From assembly GCF_001679665.1 (NCBI RefSeq), contig NZ_CP013244.1:3345001-3409000 (forward strand): a stretch of 64,000 bases of DNA, in the 5' to 3' direction. Within the stretch, counting starts at the first letter, position 1. The number at the start of each line of letters is the position of its first letter. Positions 44,276 to 52,600 of this stretch are shown piece by piece. The translations under genes and the position numbers were made by a program. The stretch is from Candidatus Viadribacter manganicus (GTDB lineage: Bacteria > Pseudomonadota > Alphaproteobacteria > Caulobacterales > Aquidulcibacteraceae). Under the pieces are notes generated by a model. It was not told the origin of the DNA and searched no databases. It saw only the letters and a list, made by a program, of their open reading frames with translations.

Positions 44276-44302
44276 GGACATAATGTCCGGTCAAGCGGAC
44301 AT
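44276..44302. promoter_or_regulatory. GGACAT palindrome and extra half site upstream of XRE operon
   Basis: The perfect dyad ggacat-a-atgtcc (44276-44288) is followed by a third ggacat (44297-44302), 22-48 bp upstream of the first gene of the XRE operon. Each half is preceded by GC on the plus strand. Position and symmetry suggest an autoregulatory operator for the XRE protein. Confidence 0.6.
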
Positions 44303-44433
44303 TTGGGATTTGGAGCGCCCGGTGACTTGGCTGAGTGGCATTGCTGATTGGCGCGCGCGGCTCTTCCGCCGTTTTAGTTGGTGGGCGGCTGTCTTCGGCG
44401 ATGGCTCGCTGCAGCCGCTTCATCATGGATGTC

Positions 44434-44540
44434 TGAGTTCGGCGAACTTAGGCCGGTCACCGGCTGCTGACGCCAGCGTCAGGTTTCGATCGACCAAGCC
44501 ATTCGTGTTTTTGTACGCGGCTGTCTTAGCTGGCGCTACA
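44434..44540 (+). repeat. Intergenic repeat family, copy G
   Basis: It starts gagttcggcgaacttaggcc, like copy C, and continues with the B-type middle (ctgctgacgccagcgtca, gaccaagccattcg, ttttgtac). It ends near ttagctggcgctac. Confidence 0.75.
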
Positions 44541-44630
44541 TCCAGTCCGCGATGTGGCGGAGGCTGCTCAATCGGTCTGGCTGGCGTGATCGCAACGCGT
44601 GTGTTTTCTTGGGCTCACGGAAGATGGGCG

Positions 44631-45575
44631 ATGCAGTTGTTGTTCGGTGGAGCGATTGTGGCGATGCTGCTGGTCAGTTCGACGCCGGCTGTGGCGCAGA
44701 CGCCGGCGTTTAAGCAGCAGTGGACCTACTGCCTGAACTGGGGCGGAGCCTACTCGCAAGACCTTGCGGTTGGCGGTTGCACCGCAATCATTCAGTCGGG
44801 CCAGGAAACGCAGACCGATCTGGCGATCGCGTTAATCAATCGCGGCAACGTTTATGCTGCTCAAGGCGACAACGCCCGCGCTATCGCCGATTACGACAAG
44901 GCGATCCGGCTCAATCCGAAGGATGCGGACGCCTTCTACAATCGCGGCAACGCCCACAGCGCGCAGGGAGATAACGCCCGCGCCATCGCCGATTACGACC
45001 AGGCGATCGGGCTCAATCCGCAGGATGTGGACGCCTTTTACAATCGCGGCATCGCCCATGGCGCTCAGGGAGATAACGCCCGCGCCATCGCCGATTACGA
45101 CCAGGCGATCCGGCTCAATCCGCAGAATGCGGACGCCTTCTACAATCGCGGCAATGCCTATAGCGCTCAGGGCAACTACGCCCGAGCTATCGCTGACTAC
45201 GACCAGGTGATTCTGCTCAATCCACAGGATGCGGAAGCCTTCAACACTCGCTGTTGGACTCGCGCCCTGTGGGGGCGGCAACTTGATCTGGCGCTCGCGG
45301 ACTGCAATTCTTCGCTGCGCATCCGGTCGAACGATCCCCATACACTCGATACCCGCGGTCTCGTGTACTTGCGCAGTGGCGCATTCCACGCCGCGCTCGC
45401 GGATTACGACGCCGCGTTGCGCAGAGACGCCAAGCTGATCAGCTCCCTATACGGTCGCGGCATCGCGCGGCTGCGTCTCGCGCAGATCGGGGAGGCTCAA
45501 GCCGACATCGCCGCCGCAAGGGCGAAGGATCCTAATGTGGCTATCATGTTCTCGCAGTTTGGTGTGAAGCCTTGA
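44631..45575 (+). CDS. Exported TPR-repeat protein
   Basis: A 314-aa protein with a signal peptide ('MQLLFGGAIVAMLLVSSTPAVA') and about seven TPR motifs; the central four are nearly identical 34-mers of the type 'ARAIADYDQAIRLNPQDADA'. A short Cys-containing segment precedes the repeats ('YCLNWGGAYSQDLAVGGC'). I chose ATG 44631 because the frame upstream runs through repeat copy G and a divergent promoter. TPRs mediate protein-protein contacts, here presumably in the periplasm. Confidence 0.85.
   Translation: MQLLFGGAIVAMLLVSSTPAVAQTPAFKQQWTYCLNWGGAYSQDLAVGGCTAIIQSGQETQTDLAIALINRGNVYAAQGDNARAIADYDKAIRLNPKDADAFYNRGNAHSAQGDNARAIADYDQAIGLNPQDVDAFYNRGIAHGAQGDNARAIADYDQAIRLNPQNADAFYNRGNAYSAQGNYARAIADYDQVILLNPQDAEAFNTRCWTRALWGRQLDLALADCNSSLRIRSNDPHTLDTRGLVYLRSGAFHAALADYDAALRRDAKLISSLYGRGIARLRLAQIGEAQADIAAARAKDPNVAIMFSQFGVKP
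44838..45240 (+). repeat. 102-bp tandem repeats inside the TPR gene
   Basis: About four consecutive units of 102 bp (34 codons) are almost identical at DNA level. For example, atcgccgattacgaccaggc recurs with the same spacing. Such identity points to recent expansion by recombination or slippage. Confidence 0.85.
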
Positions 45576-45755
45576 GCGGCGACAACACGCCGTCGACCAT
45601 GCGGCTCTGCGACCGACTGGTTTTGAGGGCGACCTCAACGGGTCGATCGGCGACATCAGGCCGTAGCATGGAGATCTGTGTCAACGGCGGGTCTTGAGCG
45701 CGCCAGTCGTTCGAGAAAAATGACGGACGGCGCGGTGCTGGCCCGAGGCGGACGT
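45574..45755 (+). repeat. Intergenic repeat family, copy H (possibly two fused halves)
   Basis: The 5' side is cggcgacaacacgccgtcg (as in copies K and M); the 3' side is gcgccagtcgttcgag followed by ctggcccgaggcggacg. It is longer than other copies, as if two partial copies abut. Confidence 0.6.
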
Positions 45756-45789
45756 TCCCAATTCGCGCGAAGGCAGTAGAGTTCTCGTC

Positions 45790-46044
45790 GTGAACCTCTT
45801 CGGCAACCTATGCTTAATCGCCTTCATCGGCGCGTGCTTCTTCGCTTTGGGCTGGGGTTTTGTTCACGCCCACCGTTTGCTTGGATACTGGAAAAATCGG
45901 TTGCTCGATGGTGGTGTCGAGGCTGAAGCGCGCAAGCAAAGGGTACGAAGGGCACGCAACGTTTTCCTCGCGTTCTGGGTTGCCGCCGTTGTCATCGGAG
46001 GGCTCGGTTGGTGGCTGGGCGGTTGGCCCATCAATCAGCACTAA
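45790..46044 (+). CDS. Small membrane protein
   Basis: An 84-aa protein with two TM helices ('LCLIAFIGACFFALGWGFVH' and 'VFLAFWVAAVVIGGLGWWLG') joined by a basic hydrophilic loop ('EAEARKQRVRRARN'), giving an N-out/C-out or hairpin topology. GTG start at 45790. It lies between two repeat copies. Real coding is likely from the hydrophobic pattern but the function is unknown. Confidence 0.6.
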   Translation: MNLFGNLCLIAFIGACFFALGWGFVHAHRLLGYWKNRLLDGGVEAEARKQRVRRARNVFLAFWVAAVVIGGLGWWLGGWPINQH

Positions 46045-46051
46045 CGTCTTC

Positions 46052-46160
46052 AGCCGGCGAAATTGCGCCTTAGCGGACGCAGCATGATGAGCGGCTGCAA
46101 TGGAGCGACCCAGCCGGCCGGGAAATGTTACCAGCGGCCAGGCGATGGCCCAAAACGAAT
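46052..46160 (+). repeat. Intergenic repeat family, copy I
   Basis: The closest relative is copy F. It has gcgccttagcggacgcagca at the 5' side, agccggccgggaaatgtt in the core and ggcgatggcccaaaacga at the end. Confidence 0.75.
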
Positions 46161-46227
46161 ACATTGACGTGCTAACGAGTGTCGGGCGTATGACGACTGG
46201 TATATCGTCGCGATACGAGAGAATTGC

Positions 46228-49200
46228 ATGCCTTTGATAGCGCTTAGCGGCTCGGACATTCTCGCTGCGATGCTCTCGGGACGATATTGGGCGGGCGGCG
46301 CCGATCTAGTTCTCACCTACAGCACGCCGAGCGTGGGCAGTGTTTGGCCTGGCTATCCAAATGCAGCTCTGGGCGGAGAGCCGTTTCTAGAGGGCTACTC
46401 GGTCTTCACGTCCGGTCAGGCGCAGACGTTCGCAGTTGTGGTGGAATTGATGGACTCCTTTGTGGGAGCTTCGTTCACACTCGTAGACGATCAAGTCGAT
46501 CTTGGAGCGATCAGAATCGCGTTTACCAGCGTCGACCCGGATGTTTGGGGATACGCTTACTATCCGGACGTGAACGGCAATCCGAACCTTGATGACGAGC
46601 CGGGAGATATTTGGATTTCGTCGAATGTTGCCGGATCAGCCTTCACCTCGGGCGGTTTCGATTTTCTCGGGCTGATGCACGAGATCGGTCATGCTCTTGG
46701 GCTGCAGCACAGTTTCGAGGGCGATCACCCACTTCCGGAGCAGTTCGACAATTATCGCTACACAATCATGTCCTACAGCTCCCAAACCGATCACTTCGTC
46801 GCCAGATACGCGTTGATGCCATTTGGCATGAGTATCTCGTACAACCCTGTCTATCCCATCACGCCGATGCTGGCGGACATCTATGCGTTGCAAAACCTGT
46901 TCGGCGCTGATCCTGCGACGCGCGCCGGAGACACTAGCTACACGTTCGATCCAAATTTAGGTGTGATCCAGACGATATATGATGCCGGCGGAATAGATAC
47001 CTGGTCGCTGATCGGGCATTTGCGGCCATCTTTCGTTGATTTGAGACCGGGCGCATTCTCAAGCGTCGATTGCTTTTCAAGAGAAGCGCAAATCGAAGCG
47101 AACGTAGCAGCCGTTGGTGAAGTTCACCGGAGCGATATCACCCAGACCTTTAATGGCGCCTCGATTTTTACCTGGACCGACAACGTTGCGATCGCTTTTG
47201 GTACGATCATCGAGAATGTGGATCTGGGTGACGCAGACGATTCCGCGATTGGAAACGACGCGGCGAACATCATTCGCGGGTTCGCGGGTAGTGATCTCTT
47301 GGATGGCGGCGGGGGCGACGACACACTGGACGGCGGCATCGGCGACGATACGCTGAACGGCGGCACCAACGCCGACAACATGCAGGGTGGCGATGGCAAC
47401 GACATGTATGTCGTTGACGATGCGCTTGATGTGACGACCGAGAGCGCGGGACAGGGCATGGATACGGTGCAATCGAGCGTGACGCGCACGCTCGGCGCCA
47501 ATTTCGAGAACCTGACTCTCACCGGCTCGGCGAACCTTGACGGCACCGGCAACACCGAAATCAACGTCATCAACGGCAATACCGGCAATAACACGCTCTC
47601 GGGCCTTGACGGCAACGACACCATCAACGGCGGCGATGGCGACGACATCATCATTGGCGGCTGGGGCATTGACTCGCTGAATGGCGGCGAAGGCAATGAC
47701 GGCTTCGCCTACACGATCGGCGACGGCAACGGCTCGGTGAACGGCGGCAACGGCTCAGATTCGTTTGTGATCACCGATGTTGCCGGCTTGGGCAGCATCT
47801 TGAACGCCAATCTGACTGGCTCAGTGCTGACGGCGGTCGCCGGCAACGGCCTCACCAGCATCGAAAGTGTCTTCGCCAATATGGGCGATGGCGTCGATTG
47901 GCTGATCTACAATACGAGTTCTGACGTGGCGGTGAACTTTACCACCACGGCGGCGACCGGCTTTGCCGGCGTCTCCAATGTCGAGCGCGTGGTCGGGGGC
48001 TCCGGCAACGACATGCTGACCGGCGACAATCTCGACAACCGTCTCGACGGCTCGACCGGCAGCGACACCCTCGCCGGCTTGGGCGGTATCGACACCTTGA
48101 TCGGCGGCGACGGCGACGACTGGATCACAGGCGGCCTTGCCAATGACTCGATCCAAGGCGGCAACGGCAACGACAATATCGGCTGGGTCGTCGGCGACGG
48201 GCGCGACACCATCGATGGCGGCGCCGATTTCGACACCTTCAGCGTCGTTGGCTCGGCCAGCGCCGAACTCGGCAACGCAACCTGGAACGGGTTATCGGTC
48301 ACCGCCCTGATAGACAACGGCTTGTCCAACCTCGAAGCGATCAATCTCGATCTCGGGGGCGGCGTCGACTGGCTAATCTATAACGCGAGCGCGGCTGCTG
48401 TGGTGAACCTGCAGCTTGGCACGGCCTCGGGCTTCGCCTCGGTGTCGAACATCGAGAAGGTGATCGGCGGCAGCGGCAACGACACGCTGACCGGCGATAC
48501 GCTCGACAACCGGCTCGACGGCTTGGCCGGCGCCGACACGCTGGATGGCGGCGCCGGTTCGGACGCTGTGCTCGGCGGCGACGGCAACGACACCATCTAT
48601 GCCAGCGCCGGCAACGACTCGCTGCAAGGCCAGAACGGCAACGACACCTTCATCTGGACCTCGACCGATGGCCGCGACACTTTCAACGGCGGTGCCGACA
48701 CCGACACGGTGAACTTTACAGGCTCGGCCGTCGCCGACGTCGCCGACGCCAATTGGAACGGCACGGAAATCACCGGTCTGCTCAACAACGCCTTGGTCAG
48801 CATCGAGACCATCAATCTTGAACTCGGCGCCGGCGGCGCCGGCGGCGATTGGCTGCGCTACAATTCGACCGTTGGCGTGACCGTCAATCTCCTGGCCGGC
48901 ACGGGCTCGGGTTTTGCCTCGATCACCGGCGTCGAGAACCTGATCGGCGGCACTGGTGCCGACACGCTCACCGGCGACGGCGGCGCCAACAAGATCAGTG
49001 GCAACAATGGCGACGACATCATCACTGGCGGCGGCGGCAACGACAATCTGACCGGCGGCGTAGGCAACGACACCTTCGTTTATGCAGCCGGTAGCGGCAA
49101 CGACACCATCGTTGACTTCGACGCTTGGGCGGTCGGCGGCCAGGACTTCCTCGATGTCAGCGCCTTCGGCATCAACGCCGGCAATTTCGCCGCCCGCGTC

Positions 49201-49326
49201 GCCATTATCGACACCGGCGCCGACACCGTCATCCGCATCGATGATACCTACTTCATCACCCTCAAAAACGTCTCCGGCGACGGCGACAACGTCATCACTC
49301 AGGCCGACTTCATCTTCGGCCCATAG
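46228..49326 (+). CDS. RTX metalloprotease (serralysin/M10-like) with Ca2+-binding repeats
   Basis: A 1032-aa secreted protein. The zinc motif 'HEIGHALGLQH' (151-161) and Met-turn 'YTIMSY' (178-183) define a metzincin of the M10 serralysin type. A linker follows, then from about residue 355 glycine-rich nonapeptides ('GGGGDDTLDGGIGDDTLNGG' and many more) that form Ca2+ beta-rolls. No Sec signal is present, as expected for type I secretion by an uncleaved C-terminal signal. The last 570 residues consist of repeated modules containing 'GVDWLIYN' and are almost the same as the end of the 49636 protein. No T1SS genes are in the window. Confidence 0.9.
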   Translation: MPLIALSGSDILAAMLSGRYWAGGADLVLTYSTPSVGSVWPGYPNAALGGEPFLEGYSVFTSGQAQTFAVVVELMDSFVGASFTLVDDQVDLGAIRIAFTSVDPDVWGYAYYPDVNGNPNLDDEPGDIWISSNVAGSAFTSGGFDFLGLMHEIGHALGLQHSFEGDHPLPEQFDNYRYTIMSYSSQTDHFVARYALMPFGMSISYNPVYPITPMLADIYALQNLFGADPATRAGDTSYTFDPNLGVIQTIYDAGGIDTWSLIGHLRPSFVDLRPGAFSSVDCFSREAQIEANVAAVGEVHRSDITQTFNGASIFTWTDNVAIAFGTIIENVDLGDADDSAIGNDAANIIRGFAGSDLLDGGGGDDTLDGGIGDDTLNGGTNADNMQGGDGNDMYVVDDALDVTTESAGQGMDTVQSSVTRTLGANFENLTLTGSANLDGTGNTEINVINGNTGNNTLSGLDGNDTINGGDGDDIIIGGWGIDSLNGGEGNDGFAYTIGDGNGSVNGGNGSDSFVITDVAGLGSILNANLTGSVLTAVAGNGLTSIESVFANMGDGVDWLIYNTSSDVAVNFTTTAATGFAGVSNVERVVGGSGNDMLTGDNLDNRLDGSTGSDTLAGLGGIDTLIGGDGDDWITGGLANDSIQGGNGNDNIGWVVGDGRDTIDGGADFDTFSVVGSASAELGNATWNGLSVTALIDNGLSNLEAINLDLGGGVDWLIYNASAAAVVNLQLGTASGFASVSNIEKVIGGSGNDTLTGDTLDNRLDGLAGADTLDGGAGSDAVLGGDGNDTIYASAGNDSLQGQNGNDTFIWTSTDGRDTFNGGADTDTVNFTGSAVADVADANWNGTEITGLLNNALVSIETINLELGAGGAGGDWLRYNSTVGVTVNLLAGTGSGFASITGVENLIGGTGADTLTGDGGANKISGNNGDDIITGGGGNDNLTGGVGNDTFVYAAGSGNDTIVDFDAWAVGGQDFLDVSAFGINAGNFAARVAIIDTGADTVIRIDDTYFITLKNVSGDGDNVITQADFIFGP

Positions 49327-49635
49327 AGGCGTGGCGAGGGACAGGAGTCGGCGAAACCGCGCCGTTGCTGCGTGTGCTACGCCGGTGACCGCAATCGAGG
49401 TCCACTCGGCCAGTCGCTGAATTCGTCGCCGTGACGTACGATGGCTCACTGCGAACGCACGCGGAACGGTCAGGCCAGTCCTAGAATGCCGTACAACAAC
49501 CCACGCTTGCCCCGAGCGGCGATGGTGCGTGGCCGCGTCGCCGCCAAACCTGGACAGTCTTGTGTAAACTTCCGCCGACCTTATCGTTAGGCGCTAGAAG
49601 GGGTCGGCCGCAACTGCGCGGCGGGTGGGGGACAA
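49327..49635. other. Intergenic region with repeat copy J
   Basis: About 309 bp between the two RTX genes, largely occupied by repeat-family sequence (49343-49520). The second RTX gene probably has its own promoter in the last 100 bp. No other feature is visible. Confidence 0.55.
49343..49520 (+). repeat. Intergenic repeat family, copy J (double)
   Basis: The first part is agtcggcgaaaccgcgccg, with core tcggccagtcgctgaattcg and gacgtacgatggctcactgc. The second part is ggtcaggccagtcctagaat, then gccgtacaacaacccacg and tgccccgagcgg. Two cores suggest a tandem pair. Confidence 0.65.
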
Positions 49636-52600
49636 ATGCCGAGTTTCACGTTTTCGGGCGGAGGCGCCACGAACGGCTTCAATATGGGGCTTTGGAACCC
49701 CGGCTTCATCTTCGCGATGTTCTCCGATCCAAGCGGCGTTGGACAGGTTTCCGCGATTGAATTCTACGTTGTCACCAGTACGAGCGAGTTCTACGCGACG
49801 GGCACCTTCGGCAATCTTGACGCCAACAACTTTCCGCAGAGCGGCACCATCCAAACTCTCGACTACGCCACCAACTCGATGGGCGGCGTCGTCACCATGT
49901 CGATCACGGGCCTCTCCATTCCAGTTGCGAGTTTCCGTTCCTGGACTTTGAGCAACAACGTCGAAGCCTTCCGTGCCGCCCTGTTTGACGGCAACGACAC
50001 GATGAACGGCGGCGTGTTCGATGAAGCGATCTATGGCTACGGTGGCGTAGACACGATCAACGGTGCGGGCGGTAATGACAACCTCGTCGGCGGCCTGGGC
50101 AACGACACGCTCAATGGCGGAGACGGCGACGACTGGCTCGACGTCCTCGGGATCGGTGAGGGCAACGACACCCTGAACGGCGGCGCCGGAAACGATCGGA
50201 TCGTCGTGCGCGGTATCGATACGGTCGATGGCGGCGACGGCATAGATGTTGTCGAACTGGAGCTGACGTCGGGAAGCATTTCGCTCTCAAGCGCAGGCTT
50301 TAACACCTCCACCGGCGTCACACTCTCGAACGGCGTCTTCGTGCGCAACGCTGAATACATCGCGCTTCAAACCGGCGCCGGCAACGACACGTTCACGCTC
50401 GTCGCCGGCGGGGCCTTCGCTACGCAATTCTACGCTGGCGCTGGCCTCGACACACTGGTTGCCGATTTCTCCGCCAGCTCCGAAACCTATAGTCTCGTTC
50501 CCTTCGGCTTCGGCCTGATCGGCAATTTCAGCGGCGTAGCTCTCGACAATGTCGAGCGTTACGTTATCAGCACCGGTTCGGGAAACGATCGCCTGCGCGG
50601 CAGCGATGGCAACGACATGCTATCCGGCGGCGGCGGCAACGACGAGATCGAAGGCGGCGGCGGCACAAACACGCTCAACGGCGGCTCCGGCGACGACATC
50701 ATCTTCTCGACCGGCACAGACACCATCGACGGCGGCGCGGGAATAGACACGCTCCGCCTCGTCGATAGCAGCACGAGCGTCATCAACTGGAACAACCTGT
50801 TCCTGCTCAGCTCGTATAACGGCACGACGTTCCAAAGCATCGAGAACTTCAACATCTCCGGCAACGATTTCCTGATCTCAGGAACGCTTGCCGGCGGTGG
50901 TCTGATGTACGGCGGCAATCTCACCGCGAATATGTCCACCAGCGCATCGGCCGTGACGGTCGACTTCTTCAATCTGCAATCCAATGGTCACACCGTCTAT
51001 CTGGGCATCACTGGATCGCGAAACATCACCGGCGGCGCCGCCGGTGATTCACTCACGGGCGGCGAAGTTGCCGACACGCTGAATGGCGGCGCCGGTAACG
51101 ATACGCTCGACGGCTATCGCGGCACCGACATTCTGAACGGCGGCGACGGCGACGACACACTCAGCTATTTCGCTGAAACCGGCTGGGGGTTCGATCAACT
51201 CGACGGCGGCGCCGGAACCGACACCGCAATTCTCAGCCTGTACACGCTTACGACGGGCCTGAATGTGAACAGCACGACCTTCACCGGCGCGGGCGTTACG
51301 TTCTCAACCGGCGCCTACGTCCGCAACGTCGAACGGCTCGGCAATCTATCGCTCACGAGCGGCGACGACACGTTCGACGCACGCGGCGGTTATCTTGTCG
51401 GCACGACCTACGTTGGCGGCCTCGGATTCGACATCCTCACGGCCGACTTCACCGGCTGGGCTGGCGCGATTTCATCTCTCAGCTTTGATTACTTTACAGT
51501 CGGATCTGTCCTGTTCGCCGCATTCGAGCAGTTCAACATCATCGGCGGCGGTGGCGATGACAGCATGATCGGCGGCAGCGCCCACGACGTGCTCGATGGC
51601 GCCGGCGGCAACGATACGCTCACCAGCAGCGGTGGCGCCGATAGCCTCGATGGCGGCGCCGGCATCGATCTGCTGACGCTAAATCTCGGCGCAACCACGG
51701 CGGGCGCAAATTATTCGACGGTGGCGCTACGCTCCGGCGATTGGGTCACCTTCGCCGACGGCACAACCGCGCGAAACTTTGAGCGCATCTTCCTTACGGC
51801 AGGCTCTGGCGCCGACACGCTGACCGTGGATTCCACCGTCAGCGGCGCCAACGCTTTCTTTGGCGGTGACGGCATCGACGCCTTCATCGCAGATTGGTCA
51901 GGTATCGAAGGCAATATCAACCTCTACGGCGACAGCGCCTCGCTGCTCAATGCGAGCTTCTTCTTCTCAGGTGTTGAGCGGTTCGTGGTTACTGGCACCG
52001 CGTTGGGCGATGGGCTCAGAGGCTCCACCGGCAACGATGTCTTCAACGGCGCTGACGGCAACGACGTTCTCGCCGGCGCCGGCGGCGCCAACACGCTCAA
52101 TGGTGGCAATGGCGACGACTTCATCGAGTCTACGGGCGTCGGCGACACCATCAATGGCGGCGCCGGATCCGACATGCTCAGCCTCGATCTGAGTGCAAGT
52201 GCGACGCCGGTGGATCTCAGTACGACGCAGCTCACGGCGCTAGGCGGATTTACACTGGCGAACGGCACGAGCGTTCAAAATGTCGAGACATACTTCGTAA
52301 CGCTCGGCGCTGGCGCTGATACGTTCACCGTCAACAATATGATCGCGGGCAATAACGCCGTCTTTGCCGGCGGCGGAATAGATACACTCATCGTCGATTT
52401 TTCGGCTGCGAGCACAAGGGTGACGTATTCAGGAGGCGCGATCGGTATCGATCCATCCACGCTGACGACTGGCGAATTTGAGCTGATCACGATTAGGACC
52501 GGATCGGGCGACGATTATGTTGGCACCAACTCATCCGGCTCGCACACGATCTATACCGGCGCGGGCGACGACGTAATCACCGCCGGCTTCGCTGTCGATG

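Larger units (their letters stand above)
44255..44630. other. Divergent promoter region with operator and repeat
   Basis: About 376 bp between the XRE operon and the TPR gene. The left part holds the GGACAT dyad; the right part holds repeat copy G. An open reading frame runs through this whole stretch into the TPR gene, but it crosses the repeat and the XRE operon in antisense, so it is not coding. Confidence 0.6.

Noticed and set aside
44004..44630. 209-codon N-terminal extension of the TPR gene
   Set aside because: It runs antisense through the XRE operon and across repeat copy G; the signal peptide begins at 44631.
44838..45240. Possible CRISPR array because of regular repeats
   Set aside because: The 102-bp units are in frame, encode TPR motifs, and have no unique spacers.
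48373..49449. 358-codon minus-strand ORF
   Set aside because: It is produced by the regular codon pattern of RTX repeats on the other strand (Asp/Val/Ala-rich mirror).
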